Source: Tethya wilhelma
Lineage: Eukaryota; Porifera; Demospongiae; Tethyida; Tethyidae
Direction: 5' to 3'
Assembly (NCBI GenBank): GCA_964030475.1
Contig: CAXIPT010000002.1
Span: 19,997,010-20,061,009, forward strand
DNA length: 64,000 nt
Positions 23,086-35,900 of the stretch are shown here, one piece after another (the first letter of the stretch is position 1; every line of letters begins with the position of its first letter). The notes beneath the pieces were generated by a model, which saw only the letters and a program-made list of their open reading frames with translations, made no database searches and was not told where the DNA came from. The position numbers and the translations under genes are program-made.

Positions 23086-26085
23086 TTATGTAACATTAGA
23101 GTCTTCATTTTCATTGTGAGTAGACTGATTGCTATCATCATCACCACACGTTTCATCAATGTCTTCAGACTCTTGGGTGTCATCTGCATATTCCAAATAA
23201 TTTGGCATGTCATTTGCATCACTAAGAGTATGACAGCGTGGAGGTTCAGATGACAAGCTGGTTGTATTGCAGGGGGACTTTTGTCTTGAAACATGCCACC
23301 GTATTATGAAGACAATGATTAGCACTGTAACTGTTCCAATGAAAAGTAAAAAAATAAAACAAAAAGAAATTCCAACATCACAATCCGTAGATTTCATTCT
23401 GCATTGTTCTATACAAAAGAAGAAATAGATAAACGAATCTCAGCTAAACAAGCAGTAGAAACTTTTAAAATACCATTCAAAGTTGACAAACATGGTAGTG
23501 TCTCTCCACTCCAGTGTCCATCTCCTTGGCATTCCCTCTGGTTACATTGATGGTTGCCATGGCAATCACTGTATCCTGGTACTTGGTAGTTCTCATTACA
23601 GATGTAATATGCTGTTGATCCAAATGATGTGCCATTATAACACACTACACCATTGGGGAGTGGGAGACTGCCCACAGTGGTAGAGTCACATCGAGGGTCC
23701 ACAATATCATTTTGAATAATGTCCAATACATCATGTTGTGCATACATAATTGAGTTCAGAGGCCACTCGTAATGATAACCATACTTGCCAAGATCTTCCA
23801 CATCACATACTGTGTATATAAAAGTGTGACGAATATGGTTACTACACATCATTAACAAACATTGGTGTTCAGCTGGCTGTAAACATGTGGTGATGAACAG
23901 GCTTATTTACAAACTGTTGTGTATATTGTGTTGTTGTATTTCTTTCCTGTGTTGATAAGTGTTTAGTTGATTACACCTAACTTGTAAATAGTGTTTATTA
24001 CCTTGTGTGTCTACCTTGATTTGTGTTACTATGGTTACTAGGTGTTGCTAGGGATTTTGACTATTTAAGTAGCTGTATTTTGTGTAAACTTCAGTGAATA
24101 TTCCAATGCTCTATAACTACTAATAACTCTTTAACTGTGAGTGTGACCAACCGGCACTGGGCGAACTTGGATCAGTCGCATGCAACACTAGTGGGTCGTG
24201 TTACAAAAGTTTTGGGGAACCAAAGTTAGATAATAGTTTACTCTATGCAATTGAGATGTTACAATAATTATGTAGAGCAACACTATAAACAAAAACATGA
24301 ATAATTGTTCACATACCTGTACTAAAACTGCCATGAATTACTATCAATGGCAATGTCTGGTTTTCATCACTCTCAGGGGCATCTTTTACAATATCTACAC
24401 TATAGCAGTACTTGCTTTCAGAATTGAGTGTATTTGGCAACTTAATTGTTATATTTGGTGGTATACCATCACCATTATTTGAAACTGGAGGAAGACAAGT
24501 CAGATTTTGGCAATTTGGCCTATCTTTATAGCAGACTTTACAGCTTCCTGCTGAACTCCAGGTCAAACTGCACTCAACAGTTGCATTACTTGGGTTTGTG
24601 GCATTAACAGCCACAATTACAATGTTATTGAAAGTATCTGTGATCAAAGTTATCATGCGTACAGCAAATGCTAACGTAAATGATGCATATAATTTTTCAT
24701 TATATAGATTAAACTAAAATTGATCATACGTACTTATGTGGTCAGGTGTACAGGTCAGGTGTTCTCCCAATCCAGCTATGTTTTCAGCTGCAACAGAGAG
24801 TGTGTAGTGGGAGCCAAAGAAACTGGTGGAAAGGGTGTATGTGCATCTCTCTCCTGAGCACACATCCATTGCAGAGACACTCTTGTTTCCATTGAAAATC
24901 TGTCTATCATTACTATGGCTTTCAAAAAATATGTCATAAAATAGAACATCTTGGTGGGCACCACTTGTGATTTCCATTGTGGGATTCTTAATTTGATTGA
25001 TAAGAGTAAAGCAAATGAACATGCAATTGCTGGTAGACTACTAAAATTAATACTTACAGGTGCAGCTGTCCAGGTGTTTTGAATAGCAATGAGCCTGTTG
25101 GTGAATCGGTCATAAACTGGGACACTTGAACACATGGAAGGTTGTCCAGGAACTGGTATATAATTAAATATATCACTATTATAGTTACCAGGCATACTCA
25201 GCTGCAGGTACATCGATATAGCTAGACTACTAAATTGTTTACCTTGAGGATATATGATTGTTGTTGTGGTGGTTCCAGTTTGATTGCCGCAATTCTTTCC
25301 GTACACAACAAATTCATATTGGTTCCCTGCTACAAGTCCACTGCATTCATAGTCAGTGTCTGGAGTGAGACATGTTGTTTCTAATGGACACACATTCCCA
25401 GCTGGTGCTATCACACAGTACTCATCAACTGAGTGATTTTCAGTGAAGGCATTGTTCCACTGTAGAGTTAGCTTCACAGAGTTACCAGCTTCTTTGGTGA
25501 CATTAGGAGCAACAGGGACTACTGGTGGAGGAGCTATTATTTTTGTTGAAAAAAGAGAATCATCAATCATAGGCAATACCACATTATAATTATTAACTTT
25601 CACTGATAGTTTACCTAGTTTGCTGTAAGTAAGAGTTTTGCTTCCACTGGTACTGGTGCAGGATACCTGATCTCCAAAGCTCAATGCAAAAGGATCCACA
25701 ACAAGTCTAGTTGTCATATTGCCCCTATCTCCAGTAGTATCATTTGGAATCACAGAAACAAGCTGAACTTGGATTCCATCAACTCCTGTCCTCTGCAGGT
25801 GATCAGTTGTAGTATCACTAGCTAATATTAAAAGGGATTGACCTTTTATTCTCCATGTAACTGATAAAGTATTTGTTTCATTGCATATGAATTCAACTGG
25901 TGCTCTCAATGGACACACTCCGGATCCATTTGGAGCAGAAAATGAACTATTTGTAGTCAGAGAGATGGTTGCAGTTGTTGATCTAGCTGTATAAATAGTG
26001 ATTGGGTTGATCGGTGAATTGATTTTAAATTTTACATACCATATTGCCCAAGTATCATCAGCCAGAAGAGAGAAACAGACTTCAT
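23086..26085 (-). CDS. Complete class 1 receptor with MPNYLEY-type tail (678 aa)
   Basis: Eight in-phase exons, 2037 bp: 26085-26040 signal (MKSVSLFWLMILGQY); 25986-25615 Ig; 25533-25243 FN3; 25152-25058 and 24986-24734 split second FN3; 24637-24317 cysteine-rich module; 23809-23474 CCP with a longer N-terminal lead; 23408-23086 membrane and tail. The tail differs from the YEEI genes: after one span (SFCFIFLLFIGTVTVLIIVF) it reads RQKSP, then DMPNYLEYADD and an acidic, Asn/Ser-rich end. The gene at 40925 has the related EMPNFLEYSED. The Ig exon is nearly identical to that at 22440-22814. Divergent partner of the class 2 gene at 26333. Confidence 0.87.
23870..24290. other. About 0.4-kb insertion in an intron, possible solo LTR
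   Basis: This intron is about 430 bp longer than the same intron in sister genes. The extra sequence has TGTTGTGTATATTG near its start, a TATTTAAG box and a GTGTTACA end, resembling LTR layout, but no convincing target duplication was found. Confidence 0.3.
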
Positions 26086-26332
26086 TGTTAGGGTGTGAGA
26101 TTCTCACGCACACGCATGCGCATTACTAGTAGCTGTAGAAGTCTAGACGTCTAGTCTTGTGATCCGTGCGTTCTCGGTTTTGTCTTGTGTACGTTTTTCA
26201 TTTGAATACACACTGACAGAAAGATAAATAAAAGCATTCGTGTATAAGAAGGGACCTGATATTCTAGAAGTAAGAGCCTGGAGCACTCGAGCCAGCACTA
26301 TAGAAAGTATCAAGTCGACTGAAGAAGAGATC
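26086..26332. promoter_or_regulatory. 247-bp bidirectional promoter with NRF-1-like site
   Basis: Between divergent class 1 (ATG 26085, minus) and class 2 (ATG 26333, plus) genes. CACGCATGCGCA lies at 26111-26122, 26 bp from the class 1 start codon. Confidence 0.6.
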
Positions 26333-29300
26333 ATGAAGGCCACTTGCGTCATGTTAGTGTCCTGCTTCATCATTATTCTGTGCTGTCTAGCAGGTTAGAT
26401 CTCAAGTTAGATTAATGTAGCCTACTTTTAACCTGCGCATATGATCTATGATAAGGGATTGGCAATCTTGATAAATTTTCGTAAGTGAGTTTCTGGTTGG
26501 GAATTAGTCATTATTAATTATATTCTTGTTCACCAACCCAGTATGCAGATTAAAAATATCAAACTTTAATTCTGCCAGATTATTTCTGCCTGTCTGGCAG
26601 AATTAAAGTTTGATATTTTCAATCTGCATACTGGGTTGGTGAACAAGAATATTGATAAATGTAGCCTACTTTTAGCCTGCCAATGATCTATGATAAGGGA
26701 TTGGCAATCTTTTAACTCACAGTTCTTTATTCGTTTTATTTCAATTTTGCAGGTTCAACTGGTCAATTGATTGACTTAACATCCAATGTCAAATTCCGTG
26801 ATGACTTGTGTTCTGATCAAATAGTTGAGTTCATCTGTGAGGGAACTGGCCTAGAACTATTACAGTTCCGTTCAACTCAAGTTGATCAGAACAGCACCAC
26901 CACTATTGCAGAAGTTCAATACAGTGTAGACATCGATGGTTCTCTAATAACTGATGACCAAAACCAAAACCAAGCTCCTGGATACAATTTCTCCCTACTG
27001 GACTTCAGTGCAAATACTGATCAGAATCCAGTGACTGCTAACTTCACTGCTGTATTGAGTGTCAGTGTAACAGCTCTTGGTGATCTAATAGAATGTTTTC
27101 AAGGGCTGAGATTGACAAAGAGGATACATACTATTTACACCATGAGACGTGAGTTCAAGTCACTAATTATAAATTAGACTGAAGTAGACTAAGTTGTTGT
27201 ACTACTATTATTTGTATGTCATAATTATTGCTGATAGTGGAGTTTTGATCTAACATGCTGAATTGGGTGTAAATTACAGCATGCTATAAATTTGTTTGTA
27301 TCAGGTGCCCCACCAGTTCCACTCTTTGCTACCAACTTCACTAGAGGGTTGGACTCCTCTTTCAGTTTGACCTTCTACTGGAATGAGAGCTTCTCAAGAG
27401 CTCATGCTGTTGAGATGTACTGCATTAGTAGTGATGGTGTGGAGTGTAACACATGTGTCTCTCCCAACACAAGCTTTGTCTGTCCCCAACTAATGCAAGG
27501 AGAAGCCACTTCATTCTCTGTAAGAGCTGTCAACTGTGGAGATCAGCAAGGAGAGAATATGACCTTCACTGTTAACCCACAAGGTGAATTGTTATAATTA
27601 TACTATATTGACTGATGGCAAAATTGTTAACCACTCAATGTGGTGTACATGTGCAACCATCAAGCAATGAATATTTGGGGAGATACCTTGAGCATATCTA
27701 CACTCATGAATGTATACACTATACACAATTGATATGTACATCCAATCCATGACCTCATAATGATGATCAAATAAACACTGAATATAGGTATATAGTACAG
27801 AATTATCTGATGACTCATTGCATGTACAATTATGAATAGTTTTATCAATGCGTATATATATGAGCTACTGATCACAATGCTGGTATGAATGCATTTATAT
27901 AGTTCCGGGAAGGATAAACTCTTGTTCAAGTGTTCCCATCTATAGCAGTGAAGCAGCTGGTGAGCTCATTGGAATAATGAATGCATGGAGTTTAGTGACA
28001 GTAAGTCTTAATTGTTCTAAATTATTCCATTATCATTGTATTGATTATTAACCTTCAAGTTTTTATTGCAGAGCTCTTCAGTCTTCAACCCAGCTGTATT
28101 GAATTACATATTGTCCATTAATAATGAGACTACAGTCCCTCAAGAGGAGGTGTGTCTTCCTGCTACCAACCAATGTGAGTATGTGACACCATATCTTTCA
28201 GAGACCAGAGAAGATCAACTCCAGACGATTGCTGTCTCTGTGACTGCTGAGAATGTAGTAGGGAGAGGAGAACCACAACCTTGCTCACCAACTATCAGTA
28301 GGTGGAGTCTTTTTTTTACACTCAATTATTTTATGTAATATATACATACTCAAACAGATCGGACAAACCGTATTCTTGCCACATCTGTGGTTAGAAATGG
28401 TAGTGAAACTGTTGTCCAATGTCAGTTCACCACTCCACCTCAGTCAATGGAAGAGTGTATATTTTGTTATGGAGACATCACTCAGAGCTATGACCAGCAG
28501 AATTTTATATGTCAACTTTCAACAGTGATCAAATTGCAGAACAATCGAACTGGAACGGCTAGCTTTGAGCTTCCAGATGAGTTTTGCTACCAGATCACAG
28601 CCACTGTGAATGGCAGCACTATAGCAGTGGTGTCAGGAAGAGTGGAGGCAGGTATGTACATGTATGGTGCTGTTCTGTGGGACCATGGAAACTATCAGTA
28701 AAGGTATGAATATTCTTAATCCACCCACAGCCTGCCCTGTGTCTGCTCTTGGTGGTGGAGGTGCTGTAGTGAGTCCTCCCTCTGATGAAAGGTGTGTGGC
28801 TATCAATGCTGTTGGGAGTGTTTCCATAGAGAATGGTGTCATCTGCTACAATGGGACATCCACTGGCTCCCTTGCTACCTATCACTGCAACAGTGGCTAT
28901 CAGTTGAAGGATGGAGATGGTCTACAAAGGTGTCAGAGTAACAGCAGCTGGGATGGACAAATACCCACTTGCAGACAAGGTACGTATGTACTGTGCTTCC
29001 TCCTGATCATGTGGTTCATAGTGTTCACTTGCTTGTTTATTCTTACTCAGAGCCCTGTTTGAATGCTGGCCGAGCATTTTTCGCTATTGCTCTTCTGGTC
29101 ATCATGATAACCATTATAATTGGTTCTTGTGTGATCTTCAAGGACCATTCAAATGTTGCTCAGAGGCTATCAGTATTCACAGCAGCTGTCATCTCTGTGG
29201 TCCTCTCATTGGTGTGTCTACTCCTGGTGATAATATTCTTTGCCTCAATGGAAGCACTTCAACAGAGCCAACCACTTTGTGTCATCAGCAACCTTGTCTC

Positions 29301-30555
29301 AGTCCTCTCAATAGTGGCTTGTACATGTGTAGGGATTTGTTTGATTCTGACTGGAATTGTCATAAGAGATTACTGTAAGTGTATAAATTATACCAATATA
29401 TCATTGATTAATTCTTATTTTACTTTTAAAAAATCAGGTAAAAGTACGTCTAAGTATCGTGAACCCTCTCCAACTAATGGTTTCAATTTTGAAGAGATCC
29501 CTCAACCTACTGGTGCTAAGTTAGGGGAATCAATTTGTGATTCTATAGCTGGTAAACATCCCTCAATTGCCATGAATGATAATTTATTAGTGGAGGTGCA
29601 CATGCACGAAGAAAGGCTTGCAAGTAAAGTATATTACAACAAAGATCTCAAATATAGAGTTGGTGAGCTTGATGTAAACAAAAGCAATATAAGCTGGCGA
29701 GGTAATGGAGAGTTGAATGACTATGGCGAGGGCCAAAGACCTCGTATTGCAGTAAACAGGAGAAATATTGTTGTTGCCGTACATGACTACCGTCATTCTT
29801 GGAGGAAGAATACCTGCTACTATCGTGTTGGTTCTGTGAATCGGGAGACAAATACTATCAACTGGGGAGAACAAACTGAGTTTGCTGAAGGGCATTCTCC
29901 TGATGTAGCCATTACAGACACCAGAGTGGTCTTCACATATACCAGTTCTGATGGATATACATACTATCAAGTTGGGAAACTAAATTCTAATGAAACAACT
30001 GTGCAGATTGAGACTGAACCCCAGCCATTTCCCACAAAAACATCACAACTATCTATTGCTGTCAGTAATGTCAACCATACTGATAGAGTGCTTGCAGCTT
30101 ATTACACTGAGAAATACATTTGTTGTATCGCTGGGACTTTGAAGGATAATGGGGACATAGAGTGGCAATCTGAGAAACCTCAAACACTCGTACAATCTCC
30201 TAAAAATGCTCCACTAATTGTTAGCATCAACTCTAAGGGATATGTTGTAGTGGTCATCTCTTTTGGCAGATCTCTACGGCAAAAGTTTCACAATATCTTA
30301 CAATGCCACATTGGTCGCATTAAATATAATAGCCTGAATACAGAAGTGGAGTTTACTGAACAAGAAGACAGCCTGCTACAGTATGACAATGGTACATATC
30401 CCTCTGTTTGCATTGATAATGCCAATAACATTGTTGAGGTTCATGTCACTGATGTGCCTAAGGTGTCGAACAGGCTTTTCTGGCATGTGGGGCAGCTATG
30501 TGTTAGTGATAATTGTGAAACAGATAGTCCACTTTGTACTGTGACATCAGTTTGA
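26333..30555 (+). CDS. Complete class 2 receptor: Ig, FN3s, CCP, three spans, cytosolic propeller (1014 aa)
   Basis: Nine in-phase exons, 3045 bp: 26333-26393 signal (CVMLVSCFIIILCCLAG); 26753-27148 Ig; 27305-27583 FN3; 27903-28000 and 28072-28297 split second FN3; 28358-28651 cysteine-rich module; 28731-28979 CCP; 29051-29374 membrane exon with hydrophobic segments AIALLVIMITIIIGS, VISVVLSLVCLLLVIIFF and VSVLSIVACTCVGICLIL; 29438-30555 single long exon with at least six repeats of about 50-60 residues (PSIAMND, PRIAVNR, PDVAITD, LSIAVSN, LIVSINS, PSVCIDN, each followed by V-V-V/H and Y-RVG-L strands). The repeats suggest a lectin- or sialidase-like beta-propeller. With a signal peptide and three spans the propeller would be cytosolic. 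Polyadenylation signal AATAAA at 30630. Reference model for class 2. Confidence 0.87.
26416..26712. repeat. Hairpin element flanked by long direct repeats in intron 1
   Basis: Two nearly identical arms (about 26523-26578 and 26595-26650, for example TTCACCAACCCAGTATGCAG against CTGCATACTGGGTTGGTGAA) form a long hairpin with a loop of about 15 bases. Flanking sequence GTAGCCTACTTTTA...GATCTATGATAAGGGATTGG is repeated at 26416-26474 and 26656-26712. Confidence 0.8.
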
Positions 30556-31049
30556 ATTTTTTTTCCTGTTAACTTTAATAAGCAATTTAATAATTGCTGT
30601 ATAGACTACATGCACTTGTATTCCCCTAAAATAAAGTGTATTATTAATATTTTGTGCGTGACCACCAGCAATAGTCTGCCATTATTAAAAAATTGTTCAC
30701 TGACTGTACTTGCTAGTTTGTTTTGTTTTCTTTTTACATGGTCCTACTTTAATTGTCATAGGTTTTATAAAGTCTTAGGCTACAGTTTTTATATCAAATA
30801 ATATTATATTGGAGAAATTTCCATTATTACCTTATGGGGAGATTTTACTTGATCTATAGCTGTCCCATGGGTTAATCATGATCGAGTTTTTTACATGACT
30901 TGTACCATGATTCAATCACGGAATGGTTTTACCGCACATAGAAGACATTACCATAATTTTATATGGGAACATTTTACAAGAGTACTCTGACCTTGTGTAA
31001 AAGCTCCCCAAATAATAATTATTATTATAGCTGTCTATACTCAAATCTG

Positions 31050-31330
31050 ATCGTGTGTTTGTCCTAGGACATACGTTCCACAATGGTAATATTAATAATT
31101 TTATTATTACCATTGTGGATTATTACCATATAACTTACATTAAAATGTAAAATTAATGTTAAGTTAGCTGAGAAACAGCCTTCAAAGCAGTATGACAACA
31201 GTGACTATCCCACTGTATGTATTGATGAAAAAATGTAAAATTTTGGAGATTTATGAATCAATAAAGCATTACTACCACATTAATTGGGCAACTTATTCTT
31301 GAAACATGTGTTTAGAGCTCTTGCTGTACA
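31050..31330 (+). pseudogene. Decayed propeller C-terminus relic
   Basis: Contains GGACATACGTTCCACAATGG, then a TTAAGTTAGCTGAGAAACAG block and GTGACTATCCCACTGTATGT, matching the class 2 propeller end. Frameshifted and stop-rich, and similar to the relic at 19921-20150. The remainder of 30640-31683 is AT-rich and shows nothing else. Confidence 0.6.
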
Positions 31331-31683
31331 CACTTTAGCTAGTATATAGCTTATTAAAGATTTACTATTGGTTTATCAGTAAATGCATGTATTCATGATG
31401 TTTAGTTTTAAACCTTGTCTTTATAATTTATTTTTTGTTCTATCATAGATATTATAGCTATAATATCCATGATTCTATCCTTCCCTGCCTGTTTTATACT
31501 TATTGATATGTTTTCATCAAATTGACTAGAGTTTATTGTTGAAAAGGTTTAATAATTATTGTTTTTATTTGCTTGTTTTATCTCTTTCAAAATAATTAAT
31601 ATACTGATGTGTGTCAAGTTGTTTGGTAATGACTGTTAATTTTCAAAAGTATTTTTGTGAAAACTGATTATTTTTTCCATTGT

Positions 31684-32542
31684 CTACAGTTGTATGGGAT
31701 TATACGATTTGTTTTGTTCCAGGATGTAATTTTCATCACTATCTTCATATTCACATCCTGCTGGCAATGTTGTTTTGTTATCTTTATCCTTACCCATGGT
31801 GGTTGTGGGTATTGCTAAAGACTGTGAAGTTGATTTGCTGGCAGTTTTGTGTTTGCTCTTATACTTTGATATGAAGACTGCTGTCAGACTTGCCATCACA
31901 ATTCCAATAGTAAAAGAGAGTATTGAAGTGCACAAAACTAATATTGTAGTTAACACACTGGATATCCCTGTACAGTAATTATTGACAGATGGTGTGTTGT
32001 AAAACAGAAAAGCACAATATGTGCCACATACTGAACATACCGTTTTGGTTTATTAGAGTTGCTTCCAAATTTAAACATGGTAGTGTCTCTCCACTCCAGT
32101 GTCCATCTCCTTGGCATTCCCTCTGGTTACATTGATGGTTGCCATGGCAATTACTGTATCCTGGTACTTGGTAGTCTCCATTACAGATGTAGTATGCTCT
32201 AGACCCAAATGTTGTACCATTGTAACACACCAGACCATTGGGGAGTGGGAGACTGCCAACCGAATCTGCTGTACACTGGGGGGCTAGAAAATTATCTATA
32301 CTTGGGTTTGAATGCACAAGCTCCATTGCATCACAAGCTGTATAAAGCACAAATATACATGTAATTTATGACATCAAAATTATTGAAGTATTACTTGTGC
32401 TAAAGCTGCCATGTACTATAAATCCATAATAGCCCATAATAGCTATTGATGCTGAGTAACAGTACTTGATTTCATCTTCCAATTGAGGTAAAACAACAAT
32501 AGCTCGGCCATCTCTATTTGCCTGTACAAGTGAAAGACAAGT
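31684..32542 (-). CDS. Class 1 receptor 3' exons, duplicate contig end of 20895-22926
   Basis: The tail exon (31967 to 31684) has a membrane span (SILSFTIGIVMASLTAVFIS), then CEYEDSDENYILEQNKSYNPIQL split over about 20 residues, a diverged form of the YEEI/YQPIEL tail with EDSD in place of EEID. The CCP exon (32337 to 32041, 297 bp) and a partial cysteine-rich exon (32542 to 32395) follow. 32052-32542 is identical to 20895-21385 and ends exactly at the N at 32543. It is best read as the missing 3' end of the gene at 20895-22926. Confidence 0.78.
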
Positions 32543-32543
32543 N

Positions 32544-32904
32544 TGTCTACACTTTAACATCCAAATAATAATTATTCCCCCTGAAATAATTTTGTGTGAC
32601 CAGCTGACTGGCAATCGCCAGAATTTATTTGTTTGCTGACTGTACATGTTACAATTATATATTATAGCTAAATAATTAGTATAAGTTAGTGTCATTATAC
32701 CCTGCTTTGTCATTGCTAGAATTTAGTATTATATATTTTGTGTCTTTAGTGATAGCTGATAGATCTGGTCATAATAATTTTGTTGCTTTTTGAGTTTATG
32801 CTGTAATCATAACATACCTGATTATCAACATTTATAATAAGCGTGGGTGGTCTGCAGTACTCATCCTAAACAGAGCACACCATTTAGCATGTGAAGATTG
32901 CAGC
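32544..32904. other. Upstream region of the RFC1-like gene
   Basis: Sequence between the N at 32543 and the RFC1-like ATG. No exon seen; the last about 100 bp (from about 32800) should hold the promoter, but no clear motif was recognised. Confidence 0.4.
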
Positions 32905-35900
32905 ATGGATATCAGAGAACTACTTAAGAGACAGGCTAGAAAAAATGAAGAGAAATACAAGGTAGTCTTTGTAATCCTGCCTAGTATGTATACGGTGTCT
33001 TGCAACTAGACAAACCTGTGCCTGACAGCCTCTGTCACACCACATCAGTACCCTAGCTATATTTGGGTTGTTTCCCCATTTAAGAATCACGAAATATGCT
33101 GACTCAGCTATTAGCATGCATGCATGTAGGAGGGTTTTTTTATTTCCTAGTCTCCCTGGTCTCTCCCTGTCTCCCTGTCTCTTATGTCTCCCTGGTCTCC
33201 CTATCTCCATGTCTCCTATGTCTCCCTTATCTCACTGTCTCTTATGTCTCCCTGTCCTCCCTGTCTCTTACGTCTCCCTGTCTCCCTGTCTCCCTGGTCT
33301 CCCTGGTCTCCCTGGTCTCCCTGGTCTCCCTGTCTCCCAGTCTCTTATGTCTCCCTGGTCTCTGTGGTCTCCCTTGTCTCCCTGGTCTCCTTACGTCTCC
33401 CTGTCTCCCTGGTCCCCTATGTCTCCCTGGTCTCCCTGGTCTCCTTACGTCTCCCTGGTCTCCCTGGTCTCTGTTGTCTCCCTGGTCTCCTTAAGTCTCC
33501 CAGTCTCACTGGTTCCCTATGTCTCCCTGGTCTCCCTGGTCTCCCTGGTCTCCCTTGTCTCCCTGGTCTCCTTATGTCTCCCTGGTCTCCCTGTCTCTTA
33601 CGTCTCCCAGTCTCCCTGGTCTCTGTTGTCTCCCTGGTCTCCTTAAGTCTCCCAGTCTCTCTGTCTCTTATGGCTCCCTTGTCTCCCTGGTCTCCCTGTC
33701 TCTTACGTCTCTCTGTCTCCCTGGTCTCCCTTGTCTCCCTGGTCTCCTTATGTCTCCCTGGTCTCCCTGTCTCTTACGTCTCCTGGTCTCCCTGGTCTCT
33801 GTTGTCTCCCTGGTCTCCTTAAGTCTCCCAGTCTCTCTGTCTCTTATGGCTCCCTTGTCTCCTTGGTCTCACTGTCTCTTACGTCTCTCTGTCTCTCTGG
33901 TCTCCCTGGTCTCCTAATGTCTCCCTGTCTCCCAGTCTCTTGTGTCTCCCTGGTCTCTGTGGTCTCCCTGTCTCCCTGGTTTCCCTGTCTCTTACGTCTC
34001 CCGGTCTCCCTGGTCTCCCTGGTCTCCCTGGTCTCCCTGGTCTCCTTACGTTTCCCTGTCTCTTACGTCTCCTTAGTCTCCCTGGTCTCCCTGGTCTCCC
34101 TGGTCTCCCTGATCTCCCTGGTCTCCTTACGTTTCCCTGTCTCTTACGTCTCCTTAGTCTCCCTGGTCTCTCTGGTCTCTTATGTCTCCCCGGTCTCCCT
34201 GATCTCCCTGTCTCTTATGTCTCCCTGGTCCCCTTATGTCTCCCTGTCTCTTATGTCTCCCTGGTCCCCTTATGTCTCCCTGTTTCTTATGTCTCCCTGG
34301 TCCCCTTATGTCTCCCTGTCTCTTATGTCTCCCTGGTCCCCTTATGTCTTCCTGTCTCTTATGTCTCCCTGGTCCCCTTATGTCTCCCTGTCTCTTATGT
34401 CTTCCTGGTCTCGAGCTACCTGGTCTCTTGTTCTCCTATGTCTCCCTGGTCTCCTGGTCTTCTTTGTCTCCCGGAATGGGTAAACATCATTAGCATAACT
34501 ATAGATTGAGCATATGAAAACAAACAACCTACTCAGGCATAACCTTTAAGATGTGCTTCAAAGGATGCTAAGCCATGGAGGGCCCTTGTCATATCGTCCA
34601 CATCTCGAGTTTGTGGCCCCTGTCTGCCCCCCTCATCACATCTGAGTCACCAAACTTGAAAACATTCAGCTTGCTGCATGGTCTACAGCTTCTTAATCAC
34701 ATGCATATGGTGTTATGTGACAAAAACTGCTCAGTTCATCTTTAAGCATAATGCTGCTTGCAGCACTTTGTTTCATCTGGGTCCATTATTGCAAATTTCA
34801 TGACAGGGAGAAACCATGAGAGGGAGGAAACAAAATAGTTATTTTTTCATGACATTAAAGTCAATTAGAAAACAGTATGGCAACATAATCCCTTCATCAA
34901 AACCTTTTGAATTCAGCATTAGAAAATGCTAGTATAAGTGTTTAACTGGGTGGAAAGGACATCTTCATATAGGAGACCAAGGAGACAAGGAGACCAAAGA
35001 GACCTAGGAGACTATAAGACACAGGAGAGACTAGGAGACTAGGGAGACCAGAAAGACAGAGAGACAGGGAGACTAGGAGATTAGGGAGACAGGGAGACCA
35101 GGGAGACCAGGGAGACATAGGGGACCAGGGAGACAGGTAGACATAAGAGACAGGGAGACCAGGGAGACAGGGAGACAAAGTAGATCAGGGAGACAGGGAG
35201 ATAAAGGAGACCAGAGAGACCAGGGAGACCAGGGAGACAAAGGAGACCAGGGAGACGTAGGGGACCAGGGAGACAGGGAGACGTAAGAGACAGGGAGACC
35301 AGGGAGACAAAGGAGACCAGAGAGACCAGGGAGACAAAGAGACCGGGGAGACTAGGGAGACGCAGGGGACCAGGGAGACGTAAGAGACAGGGAGACCAGG
35401 GAGACTAGGAGACCAGGGAGACATAGGGGACCAGGGAGACAGGGAGACTTAAGAGACAGGGAGACCAGGGAGATAGGGAGATAAAAGAGACCAGAGAGAC
35501 CAGGGAGACCAGGGAGACCAGGGAGACAAAGGAGACCAGGGAGACTAGGGAGACATAGGGGACCAGGGAGACAGGGAGACGTAAGAGACAGGGAGACCAG
35601 GGAGACCAGAGAGACCAGGGAGACAAAGGAGACCAGGGAGACTAGGGAGACGCTGGGGACCAGGGAGACAGGGAGACGTAAGAGACAGGGAGACCAGGGA
35701 GACTAGGAGACCAGGGAGACATAGGGGACCAGGGAGACTTAAGAGACAGGGAGACCAGGGAGACAGGGAGATAAAGGAGACCAGAGAGACCAGGGAGACC
35801 AGGGAGACAAAGGAGACCAGGGAGACTAGGGAGACGTAGGGGACCAGGGAGACAGGGAGACGTAAGAGACAGGGAGACCAGGGAGACAGGGAGACCAGAG

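Noticed and set aside
33150..34470. Regular short direct repeats suggestive of a CRISPR array
   Set aside because: Units are contiguous, without unique spacers, and the genome is eukaryotic.
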